64,000 nt of DNA, taken from contig OX352763.1 in NCBI GenBank assembly GCA_947095585.1, positions 17,533,462 to 17,597,461 of the forward strand. The letters are read 5' to 3'. The stretch is from Nephrocerus scutellatus (lineage: Eukaryota > Arthropoda > Insecta > Diptera > Pipunculidae). Below are positions 1-12,098 of this stretch, one piece after another (position 1 is the stretch's first letter; every line of letters starts with the position of its first letter). The translations under genes and the position numbers were made by a program. A model generated the notes under the pieces. It did no database searches, was not told where the DNA came from, and saw nothing but the letters and a program-made list of their open reading frames with translations.

Positions 1-430
1 TTAAAGGAACTCCTGAAAATGCTCTCAACAAGCTAACTTGCTGGGCTAAATCCTCACAAAACTGAGGTTCCCCTATTCACCAGGAAATATAAAGTTTCAC
101 TTATTAACTCTCCTTCCATAAAAGTTATAAGCTTAACATTCTTTTATAGAGCCAATATACAGCGATATACTCTTCTATACGGTATGACTGTATAGTGGAC
201 TGCCTTAAATAAGAAATAGTCAGGATCCCAGACAACATAGACTACACCATTCCGCAACCCCATTTCAATAAAAACTTCCAGATAATTCTTAAACGAAGAC
301 GCCTACCTGGAAGATGAACACATTCATTTTTACACAGACTGGCCAAAAACTGAGAACGGAGTCGGCAGAGGTGTTATATCAAGAAGCTAAATTTTAGCCT
401 CTTTACCGTCTTCCAAATCACTGTAGTGTT
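1..430 (+). mobile_element. R1/LOA-like non-LTR fragment (RT end and RNase H), decayed
   Basis: The start parallels the better copy at 19.74-20.5 kb, with a shared VLFTR-like run and the lead into RNase H. Near 330-440, TDWPKTENG and VFQAEIMA-like traces match the RNase H motif YTDGSKTDDG...VFQAEIMAI. Stops and frameshifts are frequent. Confidence 0.55.
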
Positions 431-690
431 TTCCAGGCTGAAATTATGGCGTCGTTTAACGTCTTCAATTCAAGCATAAAATCCGTCCTCCCCTATGAAT
501 GCGAAACTTGCAGAGTAACACAATCGTCATCAAAGAGACTCCAAGTGTTCATCAAAAAAGGTCTAAGAAGAGTATGTGGAACCTTTTGGCGCAACTCGAT
601 CTCTAACGTTGATCTACTGTAACTAACATCACAAAGTCCAACATAGATTGAAATATGGCAGAAAAAATTGCAATGGACATTGGACATACC
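431..690 (+). mobile_element. Non-LTR RT C-terminal fragment (same lineage as 12.8-14.9 kb)
   Basis: The plus frame reads SSIKSVLPYECETCRVTQSS...LQVFIKKGLRRVCG. This matches the post-RT block SNV(K/E)SVLLYGCETW...LQ.F.NRCLR of the LINE type seen at 13.2 kb. The fragment abuts an R1/LOA-like fragment, a mosaic of two elements. It is not functional. Confidence 0.6.
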
Positions 691-949
691 TATAGCAAAG
701 AGTTATAAGACCGGTTTTTAACTACCCTGTCACTGTCACCACATGTTTCCTAGCCATGAATTGGGCCAACACCCAAAAGATTAACACATTTATTTAGTTC
801 TTTAAGATTTTTAAGACATAACACTATCTCGATTTAGATTGCGACTTTATCCTATTTAAAATGGCGTTCTCCAGGGCTCTGTTTTGTCACTGACACTCTT
901 TCTCATTTTTAAATTCTCTATATTAACTTCACTTTCCCGTGGCAGGGAT

Positions 950-1450
950 GTGGGTTGGCAGTCTGTCGGTCGTCTGTCGTGGAATCTTGCGATCACACAC
1001 CTTTTGTTAACATTTTAGAGACCCCCGGCCCCAGGATCGTTTTTCAAAAAAATTAACCCGATTTTCTTCAAATTTTATATACGTATGTATCTCCGATGGA
1101 CAACACTTTTTGCAAAAAATTTTGGTGGCCGGGGTCGTGGGGCCCCATAAAAATTTTTATAAAAAATTAACCCGATTTTCTTCAAATTTTATATACATAT
1201 CCGATGGACAACATTTTTTGTAAAGTTTTTGGAGTGAACGGGCCCTGAGGCCCGATGAGTGCCCATATAAATTTTTTAAAAATTAGCTCGATTTTATTCG
1301 AATTTTGAACACATGTGTATAATTGATGGACAAAACGTTTTGTAAGTTTGTTGGAGTGATCGGGCCCTGAGACCCTTGTGGTGTCCATGTAAATTTTTTA
1401 AAAATTAGCAAGATTTCCTTCAAATTTTAACACATACCCATCTCCTATTA
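950..1450 (+). repeat. Array of the ~122-bp tandem repeat family (copy 1)
   Basis: About four diverged units carry the core GATGGACAACACTTTTTGTA followed by a GC-rich GGGCCC-type block and TTAACCCGATTTTCTTCAAA. Cores sit near 1096, 1201 and 1324. The same unit forms arrays at 6480-6840 and 41740-42480. Open minus frames across these arrays are shadows. Confidence 0.75.
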
Positions 1451-1744
1451 GAGAATTTACATGAACAATTTTAATTTGTATGGATTGTTTTTATTATTAA
1501 TGAGCCCATTACTTCTAAATCAATTCATTCTTTCGCTGACTACAGCACTCAGGTTCTTATATAAGTCCGCTTCACATGCGGAACTCAAACAACTGCTTAT
1601 GTTAATTAGTTAAACTCTGACCCAGACAGCGTAGTAAAATGGGGAGTACATAATAGAGTAGAATTTAATGACTAGCTTCGTTGGAATGACTAATTATTTG
1701 CGAAATAATTATCTGCTAGATAGATAGATCTAAACTTATCGTTT

Positions 1745-2070
1745 ATGAAAATATTGAAATGTTAATAGATTCGCTTGAACACCACAGAACGTTCTTGTCG
1801 CTGTTCTATCGCCTCTACAAGAAGTGGTTTTCAAGAAAAATAGCCAGTTCCATGTCGCATCTCCAATCGCAACACTCGTGTGCTCTTAATGCTTTTCAGT
1901 TTACCCTAAAGCCAACCTTTGGACGTATTGTTAAATTTAGAGATCCTTTCTTTAGCCGTACACGTATGTGGAATACTTTGCCAAGAATCATATTTCCGCA
2001 TCTTTACGATCCACAGGCATTTAAAACACAAACTCACAGAGATCTCCTCTTTTTCTCTCCTTAACCTTAC
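1745..2070 (+). mobile_element. Jockey/I-type non-LTR ORF2 C-terminal fragment
   Basis: The plus ORF reads SLEHHRTFLSLFYRLYKKWF ... RTRMWNTLPRIIFP...YDPQAFK. This is the conserved tail of many insect LINE ORF2 proteins (SLEHRR..SL..FYRY; FFPRTARLWNSLP..VFP). A similar 3' end, with a CCTT(A)AC(C/G)..CCCACGC(A/T)GTGCC stretch, recurs near 30.8 kb. It is truncated at the 5' side. Confidence 0.7.
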
Positions 2071-2326
2071 CGCCCACGCAGTGCCTAGCATGGGTGGATG
2101 GCGCTTAGCGCGTGTGCAGCATATTATAAAATTATATTATATATAAAAGGTCGTCCAAAGCTCAATAAAAGTTTTGTTATGGACGTTATCAAGAGTGGTT
2201 AGCACCGTCGGCTTCCAATCACCAACAGCTCGTCAAAAAAATACACAATTTTTTCTCACCGCACTGACCATCTAGATACACATGATACGATGCTCTCCAT
2301 GTAATATATATTAGTAGTAGAGTTTT

Positions 2327-2506
2327 AGGTCATGTCCTAATTGGACATCTATCGCGCGTTCTGGCGATGGGCGATGATCGCGAAAAATATCAAATATCAA
2401 TTATCTTACTACGTGGACTATTGAGATCATAAACGCGATCGCCCGTTGAGTGAGATCATCGCTCATCACCATAACGCACGATCGCTGTCCAAATAGGACA
2501 TTACCT
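2327..2506. mobile_element. Palindromic MITE-like element
   Basis: Imperfect terminal inverted repeats of about 50 bp start AGGT(C/A)ATGTCCTA(A/T)TTGGACA and run on into a CGATCG/GCGATGAT-rich part. The arms leave a spacer of about 80 bp. There is no coding capacity. Confidence 0.55.
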
Positions 2507-3134
2507 TGCTTAGAGTTGGCCAAGCTGTTTTCTCTTCGCTCGTGCGGGATAGGTACCTGCCCACCAGAGTAACCGAGCATTTGTTTTTTACATGAGCTAA
2601 GCATGTAATCTCATCTTCATCTCATCGGGGCAAACAAGTTTCCACTCGAATGAGACTAAAAGTTAAAATTCAAATTAGATTTGATAGTGTTATTAACCCG
2701 GAAGTCTTAACATAGTTTTTCACATTGGATCGCCTGCGAGGGACACCACAAAATATTATAATTTGAAAAATTATACATTAAACACATTTTGAAACAATTG
2801 CCTCGAAAGACATATTAACCTTGACAATTTGTTTGTGATGTTATGAATGACAATTAAATTGAACTAAACAGAATTGGTAAGCTCAATATATTAAGAATTG
2901 TTCCCCATTGAATTGTTCTGTCCGTAATTAATTCAATAGACGAGCGTATTTGGCTATAGAACCATTGTTCTTAAGTGAGGTATAGACAAATTAGTTTTAG
3001 AAGCAAGGGCCCAAACATTTAGAAAACTGCCACCAATTATAGGTTTTGCTTTTACAAAAGCAGTTTTAAAATTTCATCTTTCTCTTATTTCGTAAGCCAT
3101 CTCATAAAAATAATTGTTCTTTCTCTGCTTACAG

Positions 3135-3247
3135 AAAACCACGTCCGGAAGATCTAATTCAGTACACAATTACTGAGAAAAAGGATCAAAAATCTATCAA
3201 AGCTCATGTGAACTCAGTTTTCTTTCATCAGCTTAAGCAATTGCTGC
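3135..3247 (+). CDS. Pmp70: Pmp70, first visible coding exon
   Basis: This isolated exon of 113 nt is preceded by TTACAG and followed by GTAAGT. It encodes [10 protein letters not shown]...[12 protein letters not shown], the segment just before the transmembrane domain in ABCD3, where the family has a VFFSRLIQIL-like stretch. It ends with one base of a split codon. Joined to the exon at 9856 this gives LLPILIPG, matching the LLPIL step conserved in the family. It also starts with one base of a split codon, so an upstream coding exon must exist. The following intron (3248-9855) is 6.6 kb and full of mobile elements, unlike the other Pmp70 introns. Confidence 0.85.
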
Positions 3248-6200
3248 GTAAGTTAACCTTCAAGTTAACCTTTTTAATATAATTTAAAATTGTCGGTAGA
3301 GTAGTAATTATTATTAATCTTTGACATGCGACAATATGTTGATATACAATATGTGCCAATTATTTTAATAAGAACTTGTTTAATATCTAATATATTAAAC
3401 TCTATGTGTGTATGTGTGTATGTTCCGTATGGAGTCCAAAACGGCTGCACCGATTTTGATCCAATTTTCAGGCAATCTTCAGATTAGCCCAGCGGGTAAT
3501 GCTGTTTATGTTTGGTAGCGATCGGATCAACAGGTGGCGCTGGGGTAGCTTTTTTCTTATTTATGGACCGATTTGGCTCAAATTCACACTATATAATATT
3601 TAAATAAAAATAAAGTATTTGGCAAAATTTGGATCTGACAGTGGCGCTGGGGCGAAAAATGTAGGTTTCGTCTTCTTTTTCTTCTTGCTATGTTGATTCG
3701 GCTTCGTAATGTTGGTCTTTTCACGACCGTTTATTTTTGCGCTTTTACGCTTGCTCCCGAGTTGGCACACCGAAAAATTTGTACGTTTTTAATTCAAATA
3801 AAAAAACAAAAAACATTGTCTATCCGCGGGCGTTAAGATCAATTTATAAAATTATAATCCAATTATATGATCCAATGGTGTCGATAGGTGGATTACGAGG
3901 CAACGGGCAACGCCGGGTACTTCAGCTAGTTCATTATATTATTTGTAATTAGATATGGAGTATAAACCTTTGTATCAGTCGATGTCCAATCCACTTGGTT
4001 TAATTTTTTAATTACTGCTTTGAAGAAGTTCATCAAGAAAACGTAATTTATATTGATTGTGTTGAAACCTTTAGCCGTGCCAACTTATCTCTGTTGGTTC
4101 TTAGGTTAGAAGCCTTTCTATCTTTTATTTTCTTTTCTTTTTACTATGGGTGATATCTTACTTATTTCATTCAAAGAAAGTCCTTATAGGAGGATTTTAT
4201 TCCAGGCAAATGAATATCTCTTCTGTAGCCAGATTCCGGTTCTGTGAAAATTTTTCGTGAAATCAGATTTTGTACTAAACGTGATTTTTGTATTCCAGTT
4301 CAGTTCTAGTTCTCTTTAAGGATTTCTAAGGCGTAACTCTCTTATTTTCAAAGATCCATACATAGTATTTGTGGTAGTCTTGTCCGCACTATTGTAGATT
4401 ATTGCAGAGTTATATGGAGTCCTCATACGCTTGTTGGTGCCGCGCGTATTGAGAAAATTCAGAGAAATGTTTCCCGTTTTGATCTCAGACATACTCTATT
4501 ATGTTCTTCTCATCATCCACCTTATGCAGTAAAATGTCTTCTCATTGGTCTTCAATATTACAGCCTTAGTCATGAAGTTCAGTCTGTAGTCTTTACCGTA
4601 TTACTCTTATCATTCATATGCCAGTTGACATCTGAAATCAATTTGTTAACAGCGTATACTGTCGAGTGGTTTTGTTTGAACCGAAATTGGATTCGCGAAA
4701 TGATCTCTTTTTCGCCGCACACGTACAAAATGGACTTGCTATTAACCACTTCTAAAACTTTCCCGATATTAGGCAAGATATTATGTGGCCTATAATTCGT
4801 CGGATCAGAAGGATCTTTATTTTATTATTGGAAAAACATTCGATGTTTTCCAAAAACTCGGGAAGGGAATTATTGAGGAAGTTATTAATAATTAGGCAGT
4901 ATTTCCGGAAGATGTTTTAACACGATATTGTGAGTATTATTTAAACCTGTCGAGGCCTTGCTGTTCAGTTTCCTGAAAATGTATGTAAGTGTAAATCCAC
5001 ATTTAATGCATCTTTACCCATTAAAAAAATTCTAACGAGGTTTAAAAAACCTAAATTGCTATATGAACGAGAATACGCTTATTCCAAACCCTGCATTTTT
5101 CCTTTTATTATTTCTCACATTCTAACATACACCTAAATGGACAGCGTTTTGCATTCGTATTGGGTACCCCATGGGTTAAATAGCTGAACAATAACTAAAC
5201 TCAAAAAATGATCGTACAAAAAATGTTCTAGTTATTTGAACGAAACGGGCGGATACTACATCGAAATGGGTTAAGTCAGTTAAAGTCCTAAGGTAGACAG
5301 ACATATACATCAACTCATACTCAAAAAATTGTCATAAGGTCAAGATTATTAAAGACAATGAAATCTTTTTATTACCAGTATGGGTAACACGTCATATACT
5401 CGTACCTACAACTAACTCAACTAACTGCAAGTTCAAGTTTTCATTTCCCTAAAATTTTAAGACGGAATTTTCTAAACCCTGTTTCACTTCATTTGCATCA
5501 ATATAAACGAACGCACAACGCAATTTATTTACATTTATTTATGTGCATATTCATTAAATTTTATTTAAAATGAAATTATACGAAGAGCCGTACAACGTTA
5601 ATTAAGGTGATTAACATTTTCGACAGAAAACAACGAATCATTTTTTTAAACGACATGAAAGCGATGCATTTTCATTTAAAAAAAAATGACAAAACAACGA
5701 GGGTACGAGGGTTGCTTAAAATATGTTGTTGCTGTAAAAAAAAATTATTTAATTATTGATTTAAAGGCAATTTCAGAAATAAGGTAATCAGTGGTTCAGG
5801 GCCGATTATGGTCGCAAAATGAGTCTATCATATACGTACGAGGTGTATAGCATACGATTTAATTGTTGAATGTTTTTTTTCTTTATTTGGGTTAGTGTAC
5901 TTTTAATGGCAGCATTAAAGTACTACAAAATTGTCGCTGAGAGCTAAGCGGTTTTTTCTTGCATCATGAAGGAGCCAACTAACATGCTATTGTCAAGTGG
6001 AATCAGGGTCGATCAAATAAGAAGCAAAACAAAATGTCGTCCATGGGTTACTAACCAAAATCTTCTCTTTAGAAAGCCCGACTGTACGTATACTAGTGCA
6101 GTGGAAATTACGAAAATTGGCTGTATTTGTGTGATGTGAATACAGTGTAGAAAGAAACGCGCTAACTGGTGGTAGTGCAGAGAGAGAAACGTATGTGTTA

Positions 6201-9200
6201 GTAATGAGAAACAGAATAATTTTATATGGAAATTGCTCTTTTATTAATTACCAATGCATCTAATTTTCGTACTTTTTAAAGATGCATCTGTGATCTGGCA
6301 AAACAGTTGGGCTTTCTATAGAGAAGGTTTTGGTTACTAACCATACTTATTAACTTCGCGTGCCTGTAGCTGGCTGGCTGGCCTGCTGACGGACTGGCAC
6401 ACCAAATCTTGTGATAAATTTTTAACCCACTTCCTGAAGCCCGATTATATTGAAACTTTGCACCCATTAACATTTGGGGCGCCTCGGTCCTCGGGGTCGG
6501 GACTTTTTGATTTTCTTCAAATAGAATACACATATGTATCTACGATGGACAACACTTTTTGTAAAAATTTGGAAGTTATCAGGCCCCGTGGTCGGGTGGC
6601 ACTAATACAAATTGTATAAAAAATAGTACCCGATTTTCTTAAAATTGTATACGAATGTGTATCTACGATGGACAACACTTTTTGTAAAAATTTGGCGTGA
6701 TCGGGCCTCGGTGACGGAAGACCCCATTAAAATTTTTGAAAATGTACCCGATTTCTTCAAATTTTATACGCACATGTTTAATACTATGGACAACACTTTA
6801 TGTATGTGGCCCCAGGGCCGAGTATTAGTATGACCCAATTTACACGCTGAAAAGTCCTTTCATAAAATCTGGAGTGCAAGAGAGAAGTGTAATGAAAAGG
6901 AAGATATTTCTCCCGAACTGTTGCGGGTAAACTTGTCCATGAAATATTTTTTTACGTTTCTTGTTCCTCCATTCGTAATTTTTGTCGTCTTCTATACTTT
7001 TTTCCCATAACCGCAGTCCCCGCATCGGCACACGAACGGAATGTTTCAGCACACGATTACGCGCCGTTTCCACGTCAAATAACAATAATGCCACAATAGA
7101 ATAATTCGATTGTGTAAGTAGAATTATATAGTTATCGCTGGAAAAAAAACACATGGCAAAACTTAAATAAAAAATTTCAAAAAATATGTTATCGTGTATG
7201 GGAAAACATATGTTTTTGTTGCATCTGTATCATAAGGTAATATGTGTTCTAAGTATTAGGTTTGGTAGTTCATTAGTTGTGGTTTCTTTCACAATTTCAG
7301 TGATCACAGCTATCAGTTTTAACGCCCACTAATACACAGGGTGTCCCATAATTGGTACACAATAATTTGGGAAATGATTCTTGGGTATATTCTAAGAAAA
7401 AAATTGTTCTACAGTGAGGGTTCATCTCCAATTTTGATATCATTTTGGGGGATTTAAGAAAAAGCTTACTTTGGTGTAAGGTGTACCCTCTCACAAAGAA
7501 ATAGGGTTTTCGTGGTGAATGCTTTGCAAATAGAACGCCAAACCAATATGTCAAAAACAAACTGAGAAATTATTCTGCTTTCTCTCTCTTCGTCATATTG
7601 CTGAGTAAACGAAACCTTACCCGTCGATTGCTAAATTACAGTGTCGGTTACAAAACCTTGCAAATAAAACGAAATATCAAACCATACCACGAGTATAGCT
7701 AGCAAATAGAACGCAAAACCAAAACCACGAGATTGAAATCTTAACTTTACCCTACAAATTGAAAGAGGCATATTCTGTCGTTCGTCTATTCGTTGTTTGA
7801 ATTTTGCAATTTAAATTTCCGGTTCCGGGGTCGGGGGGCTTCCATAAAAAATTTATGATGACTGTGTTACTGTGTGCCTGTGTAAAGCGCTGCTTTACAA
7901 TTTAAACCACAAACGGATTTTTTTAAAGAAAAGAATTTAGCTGAAACATTTTGATTGGTTGTATTTTTTCATTGAACGTGTGGCTCAAGGGATTTGCTCG
8001 CTTATAATGCTTAGCACAGCACACATGTGTCTTACATGGCAGCAGATCATACAAATGCGTTCCAATGCAGCTTTTTGTTGACGCAAATACAGAGTATTGT
8101 GAGTTTTTAAGTTTTATTGATGCAGGATTGGATTAGAAGTAGCGGATATGAGATCATTCATAAAAATAAGAAAAAGTGTCGGAGACAAAACAGAGCCCTG
8201 GGGAACACCGGCGTTAATGCGTTGAGAACTGGATTTGAAACCGTCCAATACGACCTACGAATTGAACGGTCAGAAAGGTATTTACTAGTCCAGTCAAGCA
8301 GGGCGTTATCAATTCCATAGGTATTCATTTTTGACAAAAGACCTTGATGTCAGACTCTGTTAAATGCCTTGGAATATTGAGTGCAATAACTTTGGTTTCA
8401 CCAAATTTGTGAATAGACTGGTTGCACTTTTCAGTGAGATATGTCATCAGATCACATCTATAGATCGATTCCTTCGAAAACCATATCACAGGATTTCCTG
8501 TGATTCAAAGTATTGTATAAGATTACGATTAATCAGCGTTTCCATAACCTAAGAAAGTACGGATGTTAGCGCTATTGGTCGGTACGAAGGGAAAGAGATG
8601 ATGGTTTGCCTTTTTTCGGAACAGGCTGGGCAAAGGCTGTTTTTCAACACCTTGCTTCTTTCGAAACATTGACATTGAAGTATAGTTTATAAAATTATAG
8701 TTTCTGGTCATAGCCGAATCTGACTCCTTTAAGGTGTGCATTGCAATCATTTACTTGTCTAAATTTGGTTCGGTTGTACACAGTGGGGTTTTTTATTATA
8801 TAACCTAAAGCATACCTCCCAGTTTCTAGAAGCCTCTTTGCAGTTTAAATCTGGTTTGATACACTTTGTCCTAGAAAGAATAAATCCTCTCATACCCTCG
8901 TGGATTATGTTTGTGATCGTATCAGAAATAACATCAACATCCACACCACTATTGGCATTATGTGGCCAGTTAAAACTCCTAAAGAAATTGTTGAGGCCAT
9001 CCCAGGCGGCTTTCTTTTAGGAATATTCTCTTTAACTGCGCGTAGTTCAAGAACAAGAAATAAGCTGATACTACGCAATGGTCTGAAGAGCCTAGAGGCG
9101 ATGATACACTGACAGTGTACTTATTAGAATGAGAGGTAAGAAACAAGTCAAGGGTATAAGCGTTATGACGTACAATGTCTGGAATTCTAGTGAGCTAATT

Positions 9201-12098
9201 CACAAGCTGAGTGAGATTGTTTAAATCAGCAAATTATCCAACATCCCTTCCTTGTGGAGTTGTCAAACCTGAATTCCGACTAGAATTGTGTACATTGATT
9301 CTAGAAATAGAGTTAGATAGTGCATCTTACTGATTACAAGCTGAGAACCTGCCTAAATTAGGGCTTCTATAAATAAAGTGAATGTTAGGCTTACTTACTT
9401 TGACTGTTAGTTAGTTTCTGTTAGTGCCAAAATAGCAGGTTTGAGATCTGCTAAATGGACACACGTAGCAGAGAGATTCGATCTAAGCCCTCGAATGTTG
9501 CTCACGTCGAAAATGAACTCACACATCGCTCAAATAGGACACTCTCCGATGTAGCTGAGTTATCGTTTTTGTTATCGTTTTGTTCAAACTGAAAGGGAAT
9601 TTACTTCAACCCGATTTATGGATTAAGAAAACAAAGTAAGACCATAAACAAGTGAACAATTTAACTACAAACCGCGAAAAGTTACTAAAATCTCACCTTT
9701 TTTTTTAAAGTAAGTTACAATGTAAACGAGTGAGAAAATACTACAGTACTGAATCTACTTCACGCTTAATAAATTTAATATATTCTCTATAAAATACCTT
9801 TATATCTGGTCAATTTATCCAAAATTACCTCTTGCTTCGACTCTGCCCTCTGCAGCAATCCTCATACCAGGCTTATGGACGGTTGAAACTGGGTTGTTGG
9901 CTCTAATTGCCGCTTCCTTGGTCGCGCGATCAATCAGCGATATTTGGATGATTCAAAATGCCACAGTAATCGAGAGTACAATTATCGGAATGAACAAGAC
10001 AAAATTTAAGGCAGCTCTGTTGAAGTACCTTGCAGCTCTTCCCTTGGTATGAAGTTCACTTTTTTCTTCTTCTTTTGTTTAATTAATAAACTAATAAAAC
10101 GACTCTTATGCTATGTTACAGATTTCGGTTGTCACAAATGTTCTTAAATGGAGTTTGGGAGAATTAAAACTTAGGTTTAGGACAAATTTAACCCATCATC
10201 TGTACAGTGAATACCTGAAGTAAGTTTATTTATATCTGATAACTGGTTAGTAATCCTTAAATCATCCTCACTCCACAGAGGATACACATACTACAAAATG
10301 TCCAACTTGGATAATCGAATAGCCAACGCAGATCAATTGCTAACAACGGACATTGATAAATTCTGCGAAAGTGCCACAGATTTGTATTCAAATATCAGTA
10401 AGCCGGTGCTGGACATCTTTATTTATGTGTACCGTCTAACGGTTAATCTTGGCGGAAAGGTATTTTGAATTTTTTTCTTTCGGGTATGTGCTGGAACTTC
10501 CTAACTACTCCTTCCTGTCATACAGACTCCGTCCATTCTAATGTTGTACCTTTTGTTTGCGGGTGTATTTCTTACACGTCTTCGTCGTCCAACTGGCCGT
10601 TTGACTGTCGAAGAGCAAAAGCTTGAAGGCGAATTCCGTTTCATCAACAGTAGGCTGATTACAAACTCTGAAGAAGTTGCCTTCTATCAGGGCAACACTC
10701 GTGAGAAACTAACACTGCTATCGAGCTATTCGAAATTGCGGATGCATCTGCGGAAGTTTCTAGAATTCCGAGTTAGCATGGGCATCATTGATAACATTGT
10801 TGGAAAATGTGAGTAAGCAATGATTGGATGTTAAATTTTCTTCATACCGACGGGGGATGTTTTTGTTTTCTAAAGATTTTGCCTCAATCGTTGGTTTTTA
10901 TGCGGTGTCACTTCCGTTCTTCTCAAAAAATCATCCACTGTTGTCGGGCGGAGAGCAAAATGGACAGCGGTTGCAGGTAAGCCCGTTTTTCTTACGGTTA
11001 GCAAAATAAACATTAAATTCGATTTTGAAGGCTTACTACACCTATGGAAGGATGTTGGTAAAATTGGCCGAAGCTATTGGTCGTCTCGTATTGGCTGGCA
11101 GGGAAATGTCACGCTTGGCTGGTAAGCTGTGGTAAATATTACCATTTTTCCATCGAATCTAACCTTCGTTGAATTTCAGGTTTTACTGCACGCGTCACTG
11201 AACTGATTAAGGTGTTGGGCGATCTAAATAAAGGTACATACCAGCGTACAATGGTTAATAACGTCAGCAATGGAGAGAGCAATTTTGGCCCAAATAAGGG
11301 AACGATTACATTCCAGGATAACATAATCAAATTTGATAAAGTTCCATTGGTCACACCGAATGGTGATATTCTACTGAAAGAGTTGACATTTGAAGTGAAG
11401 TAAGTGAACGAAATATTATCATGCCAAGACTAACATTTCATTTTCAGATCCGGAATGAACGTACTTGTCTGCGGCCCAAATGGATGCGGTAAATCGAGTT
11501 TATTCCGTATTCTCGGTGAACTGTGGCCATCGTGGGGCGGTAAAATAACCAAACCACCACGTGGCAAACTTTTCTATATTCCACAGAGGCCGTACATGAC
11601 GCTGGGAACGTTGCGCGATCAAGTAAGTTCGCAGTTTTTAAAAAATAACCAATGCAGTGCATTAATCAATTTATTCCCGGCTAGATAATTTACCCACACA
11701 CGCAAGCCGAAATGATTCGTCGTGGAAAGACCGACAGTGATTTGATGAAATTCCTGGAAATCGTCCAGTTGAGGTATCTAGAATTACGTGACAACGGCCT
11801 GAATGCAATCGAAGATTGGATTGATGTTCTGTCGGGTGGTGAAAAGCAACGCATTGCTATGGCACGCCTCTTCTATCACAGTCCGCAGTTTGCCATTCTC
11901 GACGAATGCACAAGTGCTGTGTCCGTCGATGTGGAAGGTCAGATGTATCAATATTGTCGAGAGGCTGGCATCACACTGTTCACAGTGTCGCACAGGAAAT
12001 CCCTGTGGCAGCATCATGACTATTATTTGCAATTTGACGGTCGCGGCAGCTATGTTTACGCACCAATCGACAATGCCAAAGAGCAATTTGGATCCTAG
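3135..12098 (+). CDS. Pmp70: Peroxisomal membrane ABC half-transporter, ABCD3/PMP70 family (first coding exon not found)
   Basis: ABCD proteins are peroxisomal half-transporters that dimerise and import fatty acyl-CoAs and related substrates for beta-oxidation. Ten exons join in frame: 3135-3247, 9856-10046, 10122-10219, 10279-10459, 10526-10808, 10876-10976, 11031-11121, 11180-11399, 11448-11622 and 11685-12098 (TAG). All introns are GT-AG. The visible 621 residues cover the transmembrane domain, the EAA-like motif [14 protein letters not shown] (exon at 10526), Walker [10 protein letters not shown] (exon at 11448), signature LSGGEKQR, Walker B FAILDE and the H-loop in TVSHR. The end KEQFGS and the run [10 protein letters not shown] resemble ABCD3 more than ABCD1/2/4. 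Vertebrate ABCD3 has about 659 residues, so about 40 N-terminal residues with the start codon are missing here. No frameshift or in-frame stop was seen, so the gene looks functional. Confidence 0.95.
3401..3929 (+). mobile_element. Non-autonomous Helitron-like element
   Basis: The 5' end TCTATGTGTGTATG... leads into AAAACGGCTGCACCGATTTT, and the 3' end is GGGTACTTCAGCTAG followed by T. A TC start and a CTAG end next to T are Helitron hallmarks, and these sub-terminal motifs are common in insect Helitrons. I did not find a convincing 3' hairpin and the base before the 5' end is C, not A, so the boundary is tentative. It lies in Pmp70 intron 1. Confidence 0.5.
4382..4571 (+). mobile_element. 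Jockey-type non-LTR post-RT fragment
   Basis: The plus frame [19 protein letters not shown]...[16 protein letters not shown] ... [13 protein letters not shown] matches the LINE block VR.ILEYAS.VWSP...RIE.VQR.F.RFALR..PPY..RC.LLGL. It is broken at both ends and lies in Pmp70 intron 1. Confidence 0.65.
4575..4980 (-). mobile_element. Non-LTR reverse transcriptase fragment
   Basis: The minus frame at 4579-4776 reads [20 protein letters not shown] followed by NKLISDVNW. This is the RT block I...QFGFR..HST..A...L...I. Upstream minus sequence has NYRP-like traces. It faces away from the adjacent plus-strand fragment at 4382-4571. Confidence 0.65.
6047..6343. mobile_element. hAT-like MITE, complete copy
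   Basis: Terminal inverted repeats begin CAAAATCTTCTCTTTAGAAA and are matched inverted at the right by TTTCTATAGAGAAGGTTTTG. They are bounded by direct repeats of GTTACTAA (8-10 bp depending on the exact end). Internal sequence matches the copy at 46557-46836. There is no coding capacity. Confidence 0.75.
6360..6840 (+). repeat. Array of the ~122-bp tandem repeat family (copy 2) with its 5' flank
   Basis: Cores GATGGACAACACTTTTTGTA occur 123 bp apart (6542 and 6665), with a diverged third near 6783. The preceding 120 bp (TTAACCCACTTCCTGAAGCC...) is the same family as the minus-strand piece at 46845-47060. This suggests that the arrays are internal parts of one larger mobile element. Confidence 0.65.
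7085..7333 (+). repeat. Dispersed repeat, copy also at 58388-58598
   Basis: The two copies share GTTATCG...AAAATATGTTATCGT, GGTAATATGTGTTCTAA and GTGATCACAGCTA...TTTTAACGCCCACTAATA in the same order and orientation. There is no coding capacity and no clear terminal inverted repeats. Confidence 0.6.
7334..7910 (+). repeat. Repeat family with GCAAATAGAACGCCAAACC boxes, plus a following dispersed end
   Basis: At 7502-7770 the box GCAAATAGAACGCCAAACC recurs in variants and is followed by ACCACGAGA and TCTTAACTTTACCCT. Full copies are at 52236-52622, 55015-55390 and 63624-63965. The left part (7338-) begins GGGTGTCCCATAATTGG, a common transposon terminus. 7800-7910 is inverted relative to 46845-46930 (TAAAGCAGCGCT...). 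Confidence 0.55.
8100..9510 (-). mobile_element. Jockey/I-type non-LTR element: endonuclease, linker and RT remnants
   Basis: Read on the minus strand from 9510: [34 protein letters not shown] (the endonuclease start, given here in separate blocks [12 protein letters not shown] and [10 protein letters not shown]), then the linker [16 protein letters not shown]...[14 protein letters not shown] at 8944-8759. RT follows with [25 protein letters not shown] and [13 protein letters not shown] near 8.2 kb. Frameshifts separate the blocks. A second linker copy lies at 20966-21300. The remnant sits in Pmp70 intron 1 in the antisense direction. Confidence 0.75.
9511..9855 (+). other. Intron sequence upstream of the Pmp70 exon cluster
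   Basis: AT-rich, with no repeat or coding signal that I recognise. It ends in a pyrimidine-rich tract and the CTCTGCAG acceptor. Confidence 0.5.
9856..12098 (+). CDS. Pmp70: Pmp70, compact cluster of nine exons (transmembrane and ATPase domains)
   Basis: Nine exons lie within 2.3 kb, separated by introns of 50-80 nt. The first (9856) begins after CTCTGCAG and encodes [20 protein letters not shown], the start of the first transmembrane helix. The exon at 10279 has [19 protein letters not shown], a very conserved ABCD loop. The exon at 10526 has [10 protein letters not shown] and the EAA-like motif. The exons at 11448 and 11685 form the nucleotide-binding domain. Phases agree at every junction. 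Minus-strand open frames over this region are shadows of the gene. Confidence 0.95.
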
